A stretch of DNA of 64,000 nt from an uncultured Lachnospiraceae bacterium (GCA_910579935.1 CAJTVQ010000008.1:1-64000), one strand, 5' to 3'. Shown: positions 52,305 to 61,823, counted from the stretch's first letter. Notes: generated by a model not told the origin, from the letters alone. Made by a program: numbers and translations.

Positions 52305-53265
52305 AGACGAGGTTGTAAATGCAAATACCATAGGAATCAGCGGTCATATAAGGCCGGATGGAGACTGTGTGGGCGCATGTATGGCATTGTATCAGTATCT
52401 GCGTAAGGTGTACCCCCAGAAACGGGTGGATGTGTTTTTGGAGCAGCCGTCGGAAGTTTTTTCCTGCATCTGCGGTATTGAACAAATCCGTACGGATTTC
52501 CGGACGGAGGTGGAAGCATACGATGTTTTCATCGCGCTGGATACGGTCAAGGAACGTATGGGAGAGGCGGAGAAGCTGTTTGATAAAGCCGCAAAGACGA
52601 TCAATATCGATCATCATATCACTAATTCCGGATGTGGGGATGTCAACTATGTGGATGCCGGTTCCAGCTCCACCAGCGAACTGGTCTATGACGTGCTGAC
52701 GGAAGAGGATCTGGATGTGGAGACGGCCAAAGCGATTTATATCGGCATCATGCATGACACCGGTGTGATGCGTTATTCCAATACGTCTCCGAAGACATTG
52801 CAGATAGCGGCGAAGCTGATTTCGTTCGGGTTCGATTTTTCGGAATTGATCGAAAAAACATTTTATGAGAAAACATATGTGCAGAATCTGCTGCTGGGCC
52901 GTGCCCTGCTGGAAAGCATACAGTTCATGGACGGAAAATGTGTGGTCAGCGGACTGGCGAAACGGACGCTGGATTTTTACCATGCGGATTCCAGGGATCT
53001 GGAGGGAATCGTGAGCCAGCTGAATCAGACGGCAGGGACGGAGTGTACGATTTTTATGTATCAGACCGGCATACAGGAATATAAGGTAAGCCTGCGTTCC
53101 AAAGGCAAAGTGGATGTGGCAAAGATTGCGATGTTTTTTGGCGGCGGCGGCCATGTAAGGGCGGCAGGCTGTACGATGAACGGAACCTTCCACGATGTAG
53201 TCAACAATCTTTCTTTACATATCGAGAAGCAGATGAAAGCGACCGGACTGCTGGAACACGCCTGA
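52294..53265 (+). CDS. nrnA: DHH/DHHA1 phosphoesterase, NrnA type
   Basis: NrnA-type enzyme (323 aa) degrading short RNA (nanoRNA) and/or phosphoadenosine phosphate. The DHH domain shows HIRPDGDCVGA, the DHH triplet in IDHHITNSG and the Asp-His at MHDTGVMRYSN; the C-terminal DHHA1 domain carries GGGGHVRAAG. It is the usual neighbour between rbfA and truB. Starts within the rbfA end with AGGGGG upstream. Confidence 0.92.
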   Translation: MKIKDEVVNANTIGISGHIRPDGDCVGACMALYQYLRKVYPQKRVDVFLEQPSEVFSCICGIEQIRTDFRTEVEAYDVFIALDTVKERMGEAEKLFDKAAKTINIDHHITNSGCGDVNYVDAGSSSTSELVYDVLTEEDLDVETAKAIYIGIMHDTGVMRYSNTSPKTLQIAAKLISFGFDFSELIEKTFYEKTYVQNLLLGRALLESIQFMDGKCVVSGLAKRTLDFYHADSRDLEGIVSQLNQTAGTECTIFMYQTGIQEYKVSLRSKGKVDVAKIAMFFGGGGHVRAAGCTMNGTFHDVVNNLSLHIEKQMKATGLLEHA

Positions 53266-53326
53266 ATGTTCCGGAAGGGAATGAGGGTGCAGGAATACGG
53301 ATGCGGGGAAGAACAGGGTAGGAAGA

Positions 53327-54232
53327 ATGTACAATGGAATGATAAACATATATAAAGAAGCCGGGTATACTTCCCACGATGTGGTGGCAAAGCTGAGGGG
53401 CATTCTGAAGCAGAAGAAGATCGGGCACACGGGAACGCTGGACCCGGCAGCGACGGGAGTTCTCCCGGTCTGTCTGGGCAGCGGGACTAAATTGTGCGAT
53501 ATGCTTACGGAGGAAGTCAAAGAGTACCGGGCGGTTCTCCGGCTGGGCTGTGAGACGGATACGCAGGATATGACGGGGACGATCCTGGCGGAAAAAGAAG
53601 CGGCAGTGACAGAGGAACAGGTGAAGGAAGCGGTCATGTCCTTTGTAGGGGAATATGACCAGATTCCGCCGATGTATTCGGCAATTAAAGTGAACGGTAA
53701 GAAGCTGTATCAGCTGGCGAGGGAAGGAAAAGAAATTGAGCGCAGGCCGAGGCGGGTGCAGATTCATGGAATTGATATAGAAAGCATCGTACTGCCGGAG
53801 GTGACGCTGCGGGTGGAATGTTCCAAGGGAACCTACATCCGTACGTTGTGCTATGATATCGGCAGAAAGCTGAGCTGTGGCGGCGCCATGAAAGAACTCG
53901 TCCGGACGCGGGTGGGCCGTTTCTGCATGGAAGACGCACTGCGGTTACCGGAGGTGGAAAAACTGCGGGATACGGGAAAACTTGCAGAAAAAATCATTTC
54001 CGTGGACCGCATGTTCACGGAGTATCCCAAGGTTACGGTGGAAAAGCAGTTTCAGCGGCTGATCGAGAACGGAAATGCATTTTACCGGAATATGATTTTG
54101 GAAAAAGAGGACGTGGCGCCGGTGCGTCAGGTCAGGGTATATGATACAGAAGGCAGGTTCTACGGTATTTTTGAATTCCGTCAGGAAGAGGACCGGTTTT
54201 TCCCGGTAAAAATGTTTAGGGAGAATGGATGA
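53327..54232 (+). CDS. truB: tRNA pseudouridine(55) synthase
   Basis: Makes pseudouridine 55 in tRNA. The 301-aa protein has NGMINIYKEAGYTSHDVV at the start, the catalytic Asp motif KKIGHTGTLDPAATGVL and CSKGTYIRTL. The start at 53327 aligns with the usual family N-terminus; AGGG lies eight bases upstream. Confidence 0.96.
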   Translation: MYNGMINIYKEAGYTSHDVVAKLRGILKQKKIGHTGTLDPAATGVLPVCLGSGTKLCDMLTEEVKEYRAVLRLGCETDTQDMTGTILAEKEAAVTEEQVKEAVMSFVGEYDQIPPMYSAIKVNGKKLYQLAREGKEIERRPRRVQIHGIDIESIVLPEVTLRVECSKGTYIRTLCYDIGRKLSCGGAMKELVRTRVGRFCMEDALRLPEVEKLRDTGKLAEKIISVDRMFTEYPKVTVEKQFQRLIENGNAFYRNMILEKEDVAPVRQVRVYDTEGRFYGIFEFRQEEDRFFPVKMFRENG

Positions 54233-54235
54233 TAA

Positions 54236-55204
54236 ATGCAGGTGATTCATGGAACGACGGAGTTTGAGACAGAAGGAAAGTGCGCCGTGGCAATCGGTAA
54301 ATTCGACGGAATCCATTTAGGCCACCAGGAGCTGCTTCGCCATATACTGGAGCAGAAAGCGCGGGGATGGAAAGCCGTGGTGTTTACGTTTGACCCGCCT
54401 CCGGCCGTCCTGTTCGGGACGGCACAGGACAAGGAACTGATGATCGGTGAAGAAAAGCGGGCGGCTTTTGAGAAGATGGGCGTGGACGTACTGGTGGAAT
54501 TTCCGCTCAGCTATGAAACCGCAGCCATATTGCCGGAGGATTTCATCAGGGGAACGCTGGTGAAAAAAATGCATACGGCATATCTGGCAGCCGGAACGGA
54601 TGTGACTTTTGGGAGCAGGGGGGCGGGAAACGCGGCATTGCTTCACAGGATGGCAGAACCGTGCGGATATGAGGTGCATATTATTGATAAAGTATGTTAC
54701 AATGGTAAAGAAGTAAGCTCCACCGGGGTACGGCAGGCGGTGGAGGAGGGGCGGATGGAAGAGGCGGCATGTCTGTTGGGCGCTCCTTATGAGATATGGG
54801 GGACGGTGCAGCATGGCAACCGGTTCGGGAGAACCATCGGGATGCCGACCGTGAATCTTATTCCGTCCGTAAAGAAACTGCTTCCGCCCAGGGGTGTTTA
54901 TTATTCCGAAGTCTTTTTGGAGGGCAGACGGATGGCGGGAATCACGAACATCGGATATAAGCCGACGGTCAGTGAAGCGGGACGGATAGGGGTGGAAACC
55001 TATATTTATGATTTTGACAGGGAAATATACGGAGAAACGATAAAAGTTTTTCTTTTAGGATTCAAACGTCCGGAACAAAAATTCCGGGATGCGGATGAAT
55101 TAAAGGAACAGATGGGAAGGGATATTGAGGAAGGAAGGCAATATCACAGACTTTTACAGGGAAGGGCAGACATTTGTAAGGCAGCGGACAAGAGGAAGGG
55201 ATAA
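54236..55204 (+). CDS. ribF: Bifunctional riboflavin kinase / FAD synthetase
   Basis: Makes FMN and FAD. The N-terminal nucleotidyltransferase domain has GKFDGIHLGHQELL and FDPPPAV; the C-terminal flavokinase domain has GRTIGMPTVNL and GITNIGYKPTV. 322 aa. It starts 3 bp after truB. Confidence 0.96.
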   Translation: MQVIHGTTEFETEGKCAVAIGKFDGIHLGHQELLRHILEQKARGWKAVVFTFDPPPAVLFGTAQDKELMIGEEKRAAFEKMGVDVLVEFPLSYETAAILPEDFIRGTLVKKMHTAYLAAGTDVTFGSRGAGNAALLHRMAEPCGYEVHIIDKVCYNGKEVSSTGVRQAVEEGRMEEAACLLGAPYEIWGTVQHGNRFGRTIGMPTVNLIPSVKKLLPPRGVYYSEVFLEGRRMAGITNIGYKPTVSEAGRIGVETYIYDFDREIYGETIKVFLLGFKRPEQKFRDADELKEQMGRDIEEGRQYHRLLQGRADICKAADKRKG

Positions 55205-55212
55205 GGTACGTT

Positions 55213-56856
55213 ATGAGTGTGAATATTTTACTATCAATGGCAGGCGGGCTCGGGTTGTTTTTGTTCGGGATGACGGTTATGAGTGAAAGCATCGAGAAAG
55301 TGGCGGGTGCAAAACTTCGTTCCATTTTGGAAATTTTTACGAAGAACCGGTTTACAGGCCTGATCGTGGGCATTATTTTTACCGGTGTCATTCAGTCGTC
55401 ATCGGCCTGTACGGTGATGGTAGTCAGTTTCGTCAATTCGGGACTCATGTCGCTTTATCAGGCGGCAGGGGTGATCTACGGTGCGAATATCGGTACGACG
55501 ATTACCTCCCAGCTGGTTTCCTTTAATCTGTCGGAGGCGGCTCCGGTCATTCTGCTGGCCGGCGTACTGATCATGATGCTCGGAAAGGGAAAGCAGAAGG
55601 TGGAACGGATCGGCGAGGTCATTGTGGGATTCGGCATTCTGTTTCTCGGACTGAGCAGTATGTCCGGCGCCATGTCTGGGATGAAGGACAGCCCGGGCGT
55701 GATGAATCTGTTAAAGTCGCTGCACAGTCCGGTGCTCGCCGTATTGATGGGAACCGTGATAACTGCCGTGATCCAGAGTTCTTCGGTGACGGTCAGTATC
55801 GTGCTTCTGATGGCCAATCAGGGTCTGCTGGGACTGCCGATCAGCCTTTATATCATACTCGGATGCAATATCGGAGCCTGTGCTTCTGCGGTTCTGGCAT
55901 CTTTGACCGGTAAAAAGGACGCCAAGCGGGCTGCGATGATCCATCTGCTGTTCAATGTGATCGGTACGGCTCTGCTGTTCCTTATTTTAAAGATCGGCAT
56001 GAACCGGGTAGTGGATCTGATCATGGGAGTTTCCGGAGGAAACGAGGGACGTTTCATTGCAAATGCCCATACGATGATCAAGATTTTCCAGGTCATCATT
56101 CTTTTCCCGTTTTCCAATATGATCGTGAAGCTGACTTATCTGCTTATACCGGGTGACGATAAGAAAGTCGGTTACAGGGACAGCTACCAGTTAAAGTATA
56201 TCGGTGAGAAAGTGGTGTTCAATCCGGCGACGGCGGTCGTGGAGGTGACGAATGAGATCGAGCGTATGGCATCCCTTGCATCGGAGAATCTTAACCGCGC
56301 CATGAATGCGCTGATCACGCTGGACGAGCCGGACATTGAAGAAGTGTATGAAGTCGAGAAGAATATTAATTTCCTGAACCATGCGATCACGAATTATCTG
56401 GTAAAGATTAACCAGACGACGCTGCCGATCGAGGACTTAAAAGGAATCGGCGCCCTGTTCCATGTGGTAAATGATATCGAGCGCATCGGCGATCATGCGG
56501 AAAACGTGGCAGATGCGGCAAGACAGCGTATCCGTACAGGGGTTGGATTCAGCGCCGTGGCTCAGAAAGAGCTGGGGGATATGCTGAATATGGTGAATAC
56601 GCTGATCCGTTTTTCCATAGAGATGTATTCCAGTGGTTCGGACGAGCATCTGGAGGATATTCTGCATCTGGAGGATGCGGTGGACGAGAAGGAGAGAGAA
56701 CTTCAGAGGGCGCATGTGGAAAGACTGACGAAAAACGAGTGCAGTCCGGAGGCCGGAATGCTGTTTTCAGATATCGTGTCCGGACTGGAGAGGGTGGCGG
56801 ATCATGCTACCAACATTGCATTTTCCGTACTGAATAACGATCCGGAGGAAGAGTAA
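55213..56856 (+). CDS. Na/Pi cotransporter with PhoU-like domain
   Basis: Membrane transporter of 547 aa. The N-terminal half has the two inverted repeats of the Na/Pi cotransporter family with the QSS motifs (TGVIQSSSACTVMVV, TAVIQSSSVTVSIVL). The C-terminal 200 residues are a PhoU-like helical domain (IERIGDHAENVADAA and LERVADHATNIAFSV). It would take up phosphate with sodium, or export it. It follows ribF by 8 bp and may be co-transcribed. Confidence 0.93.
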   Translation: MSVNILLSMAGGLGLFLFGMTVMSESIEKVAGAKLRSILEIFTKNRFTGLIVGIIFTGVIQSSSACTVMVVSFVNSGLMSLYQAAGVIYGANIGTTITSQLVSFNLSEAAPVILLAGVLIMMLGKGKQKVERIGEVIVGFGILFLGLSSMSGAMSGMKDSPGVMNLLKSLHSPVLAVLMGTVITAVIQSSSVTVSIVLLMANQGLLGLPISLYIILGCNIGACASAVLASLTGKKDAKRAAMIHLLFNVIGTALLFLILKIGMNRVVDLIMGVSGGNEGRFIANAHTMIKIFQVIILFPFSNMIVKLTYLLIPGDDKKVGYRDSYQLKYIGEKVVFNPATAVVEVTNEIERMASLASENLNRAMNALITLDEPDIEEVYEVEKNINFLNHAITNYLVKINQTTLPIEDLKGIGALFHVVNDIERIGDHAENVADAARQRIRTGVGFSAVAQKELGDMLNMVNTLIRFSIEMYSSGSDEHLEDILHLEDAVDEKERELQRAHVERLTKNECSPEAGMLFSDIVSGLERVADHATNIAFSVLNNDPEEE

Positions 56857-56900
56857 TACATACAGCCTTAAAAATTCCAAAAAATTTCGTGCATAAATAT

Positions 56901-56929
56901 TTGACAGAGGCATAGGGAGTTGATATAAT
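56901..56929 (+). promoter_or_regulatory. Promoter for the NlpC/P60 gene
   Basis: A perfect TTGACA (56901-56906), a 17-bp spacer and a perfect TATAAT (56924-56929), 123 bp before the start codon. No terminator is evident after the transporter gene. Confidence 0.88.
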
Positions 56930-57051
56930 ATCCATGTAATAATCTGTAACAAATTTGTAATAAATGTGATAGAATAGTTAAGGAATGGTAACAGATTGAG
57001 ATAGGACAAAGAAAAGAAACGGATATTAGATTGGAAAGGCTTGAAGGTATC

Positions 57052-58143
57052 ATGAAAAGGAAAGCAGCGGGAATTGTAATTGTATGTGCGGCCGGGATGG
57101 CGTTATATGCCGGTCCGGTATATGCAGCAGCGCCGGACAGCGCGGCGGCTGCCGTAAACGCAGCGGCGGAGCAGGGTCAGGAAATACGGGTAGAGTCCAT
57201 TAAAGAGGTAGTGTCGATGCCGGTAGGTGCGGCGGCTCTTTTGGATTCACGGAAAACAGAGGAAGAGTATAAGGAGGCGGCACAGGAAGCGGAAGGCGCT
57301 TTGTGGGGATATACGAATCTTGGAATCTCCAACGTGAATGATAATCTGAATATCCGCAAAACGCCCGGCGAGGACGGAAAGATGGTGGGAAAACTTCCGA
57401 AGAATGCGGCTTGTGAACTGATATCGGAGGAGGGGGAGTGGACTTATATCCGCTCCGGAAAAGTGGAAGGATACGTAAAGAGCGAATATCTTCTCAGCGG
57501 CTGGAATGCAAAGAAGCGTGCGTTAGAGGAAGTATCCACCGTAGCGGTAGTGGATACGACCACTTTAAAAGTACGTGAGCAGCCCAATACGGAGTGTGAG
57601 GTGATTACCATGGTTCCGAGAGGTGAAGAACTGGATGTGGTGGAAATCATGGATGATTGGGTAAAGATTATGATTGACGATGAAGAAAATTATGTGTCTG
57701 CCGAGTATGTCATCATAGAGGAAAAACTGGCAAGTGCGATTACGATGACGGAATTGCTGTACGGGCAGGGTGTGTCCAATATCCGGGTGGATTTGTGTCA
57801 GTTCGCAAAACAGTATGTGGGCAATCCTTATGTATGGGGCGGCACCAGCCTGACCAAAGGGGCGGATTGTTCCGGTTTTGTACTCAGCGTGTTTAAGAAT
57901 TTCGGAATCTCCCTTCCCAGGACTTCCGGTTCCCAATCCAATGCGGGAACAAAGATCAGTATGTCGGAGGCGAAGCCGGGAGATTTGATCTTCTATGCGA
58001 AGGGCGGCAGGATCAACCACGTAGCCATCTATATCGGCAACGGACAGGTAGTACACGCCAGCAGTCCTAAGACCGGAATCAAGATTTCCAATTACAATTA
58101 CCGTACGCCGGCAAAAGTAGTAAGGGTACTGCCTAAGGATTAA
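57052..58143 (+). CDS. Secreted NlpC/P60 cell-wall hydrolase with two SH3 domains
   Basis: Predicted D-glutamyl-diaminopimelate-type endopeptidase of 363 aa. A signal peptide (basic start, hydrophobic core, cleavage near VYAAAP) is followed by two bacterial SH3 domains (NDNLNIRKTPGEDG and VDTTTLKVREQPNTEC) and a C-terminal NlpC/P60 domain with catalytic C273 (GADCSGFV) and H323 (INHVAIYIG). It cleaves or remodels peptidoglycan stem peptides outside the cell. Its own promoter and a very strong terminator flank it. Confidence 0.94.
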   Translation: MKRKAAGIVIVCAAGMALYAGPVYAAAPDSAAAAVNAAAEQGQEIRVESIKEVVSMPVGAAALLDSRKTEEEYKEAAQEAEGALWGYTNLGISNVNDNLNIRKTPGEDGKMVGKLPKNAACELISEEGEWTYIRSGKVEGYVKSEYLLSGWNAKKRALEEVSTVAVVDTTTLKVREQPNTECEVITMVPRGEELDVVEIMDDWVKIMIDDEENYVSAEYVIIEEKLASAITMTELLYGQGVSNIRVDLCQFAKQYVGNPYVWGGTSLTKGADCSGFVLSVFKNFGISLPRTSGSQSNAGTKISMSEAKPGDLIFYAKGGRINHVAIYIGNGQVVHASSPKTGIKISNYNYRTPAKVVRVLPKD

Positions 58144-58168
58144 ACCAGGCGGACGGTATGGCAGAAAA

Positions 58169-58229
58169 CGGCAGATTAGCCGGAATTCGTCAAAACGGAC
58201 GGATTCCGGCTAATCTGCCGTTTTTTTTT
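58169..58229 (+). terminator. Very strong Rho-independent terminator
   Basis: An 18-bp perfect stem (58169-58186 with 58203-58220) is followed by nine T. Confidence 0.96.
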
Positions 58230-58322
58230 ACGAAGAAAGCTATATTTTTGATGAAAAAAGGTATATAATATACAAAACTAGACATTTAAGACGGCATATT
58301 TTCTGCTGAGAAGGAGAGCACT

Positions 58323-59096
58323 ATGAAAATTCAGGACTTTTGTGATATGGGGAAATTTGAAAACATCATGGATAACTGGGCAAAATGTACCGGACTCGCA
58401 ACAGTGGCCGTAGGTGCAGACGGAGAGTATATCAGTGAGTGCTATAATTTTACAGATTTTTGTATTAAGCTGACAAGAGGAAGTGCGGAAGGATGCAAAC
58501 GCTGTGAAAAATGTGACCGTGAGGGAAAAGGGGTGTATTCCTGCCATGCCGGGCTGGTTGATTTCGGGATTCCGATCACGCTGACCGACGGCACGGTGCT
58601 TGGAAGCGTCATAGGCGGTCAGGTGCTGCCGGAGAATCCGGACGAAGAAAAGTTCCGGAAGACGGCAAGGGAGTTGGAGATTGACGAAGATACATATATT
58701 GCCGCCCTGCACAAGGTGAATGTAAAGACGAGGGAGCAGATTGAAGCGTCCGCGAATCTTTTGGGGGACGTCATTAATATGTATGTCCGTTCCAGCTATC
58801 AGGAGAAGAAGAATGAACGGCTGCTGGGAATGTTAAAGAACGGGATTTCCAAAGCGGCGGGAGAAATCGAGGCTGCGAATGAGAGTACATCCAAGATTGC
58901 GGGATTCAGTAAACGTCAGAATATTCTGGCGCTGAATGCGTCCATCGAGGCTGCAAGAGCCGGCGAGAGCGGCAAAGGGTTTGCGGTAGTGGCAACGGAG
59001 GTCAGGAAGCTTGCGGAAGGAATGTCGGTAGTCAGTACGGAAATCAATGAAAAGCTGCGGAGAATCTCACAGACGATCAATGAACTGAATGAATAA
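58323..59096 (+). CDS. Minimal soluble PocR-domain chemoreceptor
   Basis: A 257-aa cytoplasmic protein. Residues 1-150 form a PocR ligand-binding domain: the Cys cluster GCKRCEKCD and CHAGLVDFGIPI are typical, and these domains bind small metabolites. The C-terminal 85 residues are the tip of a methyl-accepting chemotaxis protein (RQNILALNASIEAARAGESG, then GFAVVATEVRKLAE), shortened to a minimal hairpin with no membrane segment and no HAMP domain. It is a candidate partner for the CheB and P5-less CheA encoded at 22313-24672. Its own promoter is not obvious. Confidence 0.9.
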   Translation: MKIQDFCDMGKFENIMDNWAKCTGLATVAVGADGEYISECYNFTDFCIKLTRGSAEGCKRCEKCDREGKGVYSCHAGLVDFGIPITLTDGTVLGSVIGGQVLPENPDEEKFRKTARELEIDEDTYIAALHKVNVKTREQIEASANLLGDVINMYVRSSYQEKKNERLLGMLKNGISKAAGEIEAANESTSKIAGFSKRQNILALNASIEAARAGESGKGFAVVATEVRKLAEGMSVVSTEINEKLRRISQTINELNE

Positions 59097-59123
59097 GGTG
59101 AGCAGGCAATTCAAATCTTGGTA

Positions 59124-59152
59124 TTTACAAGGAAGGAAATCTATGGTATGAT
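59124..59152 (+). promoter_or_regulatory. Promoter of rpsO
   Basis: TTTACA (59124-59129), a 17-bp spacer and TATGAT (59147-59152). Confidence 0.7.
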
Positions 59153-59170
59153 AGCGGAGTGTAAAAACCA

Positions 59171-59218
59171 GCCGATACTCAGGTGTGGGACAACTCCGAC
59201 CCTGTCTTGGTATCCGGC
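59171..59218 (+). promoter_or_regulatory. Folded rpsO leader, probable S15 autoregulation site
   Basis: GCCGATAC (59171-59178) pairs with GTATCCGGC (59210-59218) with one bulged base, enclosing a second helix (CAGG...CCTG). Ribosomal protein S15 is known to bind structured leaders of its own mRNA in several phyla. This stem lies 25 bp before the rpsO start, where binding could block initiation. Autoregulation is inferred. Confidence 0.55.
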
Positions 59219-59243
59219 ATAAAGGAAAACAGGAGGAAAGACT

Positions 59244-59510
59244 ATGATTTCTAAGGAAAAGAAAACGGCCATCATTAAAGAGTATGCAAGAACGGAAGGC
59301 GATACTGGTTCACCGGAAGTGCAGATTGCAGTATTGACAGCGAGGATTCAGGAACTTACAGAGCATTTGAAGGCGAATCCGAAGGATCATCATTCGAGAA
59401 GGGGACTTCTTAAAATGGTTGGTCAGAGAAGGGGATTGCTTGACTATCTTAAGAAAGTGGACATTGAGAGATATCGTTCTTTAATTGAAAGACTTGGAAT
59501 CAGAAAGTAA
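59244..59510 (+). CDS. rpsO: 30S ribosomal protein S15
   Basis: Complete 88-aa S15, with the family core EGDTGSPEVQIAVLTARI, LTEHLKANPKDHHSRRGLL and the C-terminal YRSLIERLGIRK. AGGAGG precedes the ATG. It is followed by pnp, the conserved order. Confidence 0.98.
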   Translation: MISKEKKTAIIKEYARTEGDTGSPEVQIAVLTARIQELTEHLKANPKDHHSRRGLLKMVGQRRGLLDYLKKVDIERYRSLIERLGIRK

Positions 59511-59523
59511 AGAGCAAATGTTT

Positions 59524-59562
59524 AGGCGGATACAGACTGAAAAGTTGGGGTGTCCGCCTTTT
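59524..59562 (+). terminator. Terminator after rpsO
   Basis: AGGCGGA (59524-59530) pairs with TCCGCCT (59553-59559), followed by TTTT. It may be partly read through into pnp. Confidence 0.7.
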
Positions 59563-59582
59563 CCTCATGGAATTGGAACAGA

Positions 59583-59668
59583 CAGGGCAGACGGGATATT
59601 CCGGGACCACTGATAAGCATATGTCCCGCAACATATTCTTATCAGTAGTTTCGGCGTCTCCTGCCCTG
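59583..59668 (+). ncRNA. Structured pnp leader
   Basis: CAGGGCAG (59583-59590) pairs with CTGCCCTG (59661-59668). Inside, ACTGATAAG (59609-59617) pairs with CTTATCAGT (59638-59646), and ATATGT (59619-59624) with ACATAT (59631-59636), giving an almost unbroken 16-bp inner stem. It lies 50 bp before the pnp start. In E. coli pnp is autoregulated through a cleaved leader stem; whether this one serves the same purpose is unknown. Confidence 0.6.
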
Positions 59669-59720
59669 GAAACAGCCCTTATACGGGCAGACAGAACAAA
59701 CTGGAAGGAGAATTCAGAGA

Positions 59721-61820
59721 ATGGAAAAGAATTACAGAACATTTACAATGGAACTTGCCGGAAGAACCCTCCGCGCAGATATCGGAAGGGTTGGAAAGCA
59801 GGCGAACGGCTGTGCATTTATGCAGTACGGGGAGACGACGGTACTTTGTACGGCAACGGCTTCCGATAAGCCGAGGGACGGGATTGACTTCTTCCCTCTG
59901 AGTGTGGAATATGAGGAAAAGTTATATTCCGTAGGTAAGATTCCCGGAGGTTTCAACAAGAGGGAAGGAAAGGCTTCCGAAAATGCAATTCTTACCAGCC
60001 GTGTTATCGACCGTCCGATGCGTCCTTTGTTTCCGAAGGATTACAGGAACGATGTAACACTGAATAATATGGTAATGAGTGTGGATCCTGCATGTCGTCC
60101 CGAATTGGTAGCGATGATCGGTGCGGCCATTGCCACCTCCATTTCGGATATTCCGTTTGACGGCCCCTGTGCGATGACGCAGGTGGGCATGGTAGACGGG
60201 GAGTTCATCATCAATCCTTCGCAGGAGCAGTGGAAGATCGGGGATCTGAATCTGACCGTTGCTTCCACCAGTGAAAAGGTCATCATGATCGAGGCCGGTG
60301 CGAATGAGGTCCCGGAAGCGAAGATGCTGGAAGCAATTTATATGGCCCATGAGATCAACCAGACCATTATCGCTTTCATCAATCAGATAACGGCAGAAGT
60401 CGGAAAGCTGAAGCACGAATATACAAGCTGTGCGGTACCGGCAGAAATGTTCGATGCGATGAAGGAAATCGTAACGCCGGAAGAGATGGAAGAAGCGGTT
60501 TTTACCGACGAGAAGCAGGTGCGCGAAGAAAATATTAAGAAGATCACGGAGAAGTTCGAAGAGGCTTTTTCCGAGAACGAGGAATGGCTGGCTATTTTGG
60601 GTGAGGCGGTATACCAGTATCAGAAGAAGACCGTCCGCAAGATGATACTGAAGGACCACAAACGTCCTGACGGACGTGAGATCACGCAGATCAGGCCGCT
60701 GGCAGCAGAAGTGGATCTGATTCCGAGGGTTCATGGTTCTGCCATGTTTACCCGCGGACAGACGCAGATTTGTACGGTAACCACATTGGCGCCGTTGTCC
60801 GAGATGCAGAGAATCGACGGTTTGGATGAAAACGAAGTGAATAAGAGATATATGCACCATTACAATTTCCCGTCCTATTCGGTAGGAGAGACAAAACCCA
60901 GCCGCGGGCCGGGACGGCGTGAGATCGGGCATGGGGCGCTGGCAGAGAGAGCTTTGATTCCGGTGCTTCCTTCAGAAGAGGAATTTCCTTATGCCATCCG
61001 TACCGTTTCCGAAACCTTTGAATCCAACGGTTCTACCTCACAGGCATCTATCTGTGCGTCCACGATGTCGCTGATGGCGGCAGGCGTGCCGATCAGGAAA
61101 CAGGTGGCGGGCATTTCCTGCGGTCTGGTAACCGGTGAGTCGGACGACGATTATATTGTGCTTACGGACATTCAGGGACTGGAAGACTTTTTCGGGGATA
61201 TGGACTTTAAGGTAGCGGGTACGCATGATGGTATTACGGCAATCCAGATGGATATCAAGATCCATGGACTGACAAGACCGATCGTGGAAGAGGCGATCAG
61301 GAGGACAAAGGAAGCAAGGGAATACATTTTAAATGAGATCATGACACCGGCGATTGCGGAGCCCAGAAAAGAGGTAGGGCCTTATGCGCCGAAGATTGTT
61401 TCCCTTCAGATCGATCCGGAAAAAATCGGAGATGTAGTCGGACAGCGCGGCAAGACGATCAATGAAATCATTGCGCGTACCGGTGTGAAGATTGATATTA
61501 CGGATGACGGCAACGTGTCCGTATGCGGTACCGATGCGGCCATGATGGACAAGGCGGTAGAGATGATAAAGGTCATCACTACGGATTTTGAAGAAGGACA
61601 GGTATTTAAAGGAACGGTAGTCAGCATCAAAGAATTCGGCGCATTTATTGAATTTGCGCCGGGTAAGGAAGGTATGGTTCATATTTCCAAGATTTCAAGG
61701 GAAAGAATCAATCATGTGGAAGATGTGCTGACCCTTGGCGATAAAGTCACGGTGGTATGTCTTGGCAAGGATAAGATGGGCAGAACCAGCTTCTCCATGA
61801 AGGATGTGGCACAGCAGTAA
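59721..61820 (+). CDS. pnp: Polyribonucleotide nucleotidyltransferase (PNPase)
   Basis: Phosphorolytic 3'-5' exoribonuclease, 699 aa. Two RNase PH domains (first: YGETTVLCTATAS and GGFNKREGKASE; second: RVHGSAMFTRGQTQ and DGITAIQMDIK), then a KH domain (IGDVVGQRGKTINEII) and an S1 domain at the C-terminus (GTVVSIKEFGAFIEFAPGKEG). GGAAGGAG precedes the ATG. Confidence 0.98.
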   Translation: MEKNYRTFTMELAGRTLRADIGRVGKQANGCAFMQYGETTVLCTATASDKPRDGIDFFPLSVEYEEKLYSVGKIPGGFNKREGKASENAILTSRVIDRPMRPLFPKDYRNDVTLNNMVMSVDPACRPELVAMIGAAIATSISDIPFDGPCAMTQVGMVDGEFIINPSQEQWKIGDLNLTVASTSEKVIMIEAGANEVPEAKMLEAIYMAHEINQTIIAFINQITAEVGKLKHEYTSCAVPAEMFDAMKEIVTPEEMEEAVFTDEKQVREENIKKITEKFEEAFSENEEWLAILGEAVYQYQKKTVRKMILKDHKRPDGREITQIRPLAAEVDLIPRVHGSAMFTRGQTQICTVTTLAPLSEMQRIDGLDENEVNKRYMHHYNFPSYSVGETKPSRGPGRREIGHGALAERALIPVLPSEEEFPYAIRTVSETFESNGSTSQASICASTMSLMAAGVPIRKQVAGISCGLVTGESDDDYIVLTDIQGLEDFFGDMDFKVAGTHDGITAIQMDIKIHGLTRPIVEEAIRRTKEAREYILNEIMTPAIAEPRKEVGPYAPKIVSLQIDPEKIGDVVGQRGKTINEIIARTGVKIDITDDGNVSVCGTDAAMMDKAVEMIKVITTDFEEGQVFKGTVVSIKEFGAFIEFAPGKEGMVHISKISRERINHVEDVLTLGDKVTVVCLGKDKMGRTSFSMKDVAQQ

Positions 61821-61823
61821 AAT

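Noticed and set aside
59567..59869. 100-codon frame between rpsO and pnp
   Set aside because: Runs out of frame into the pnp gene and is explained by the folded leader.
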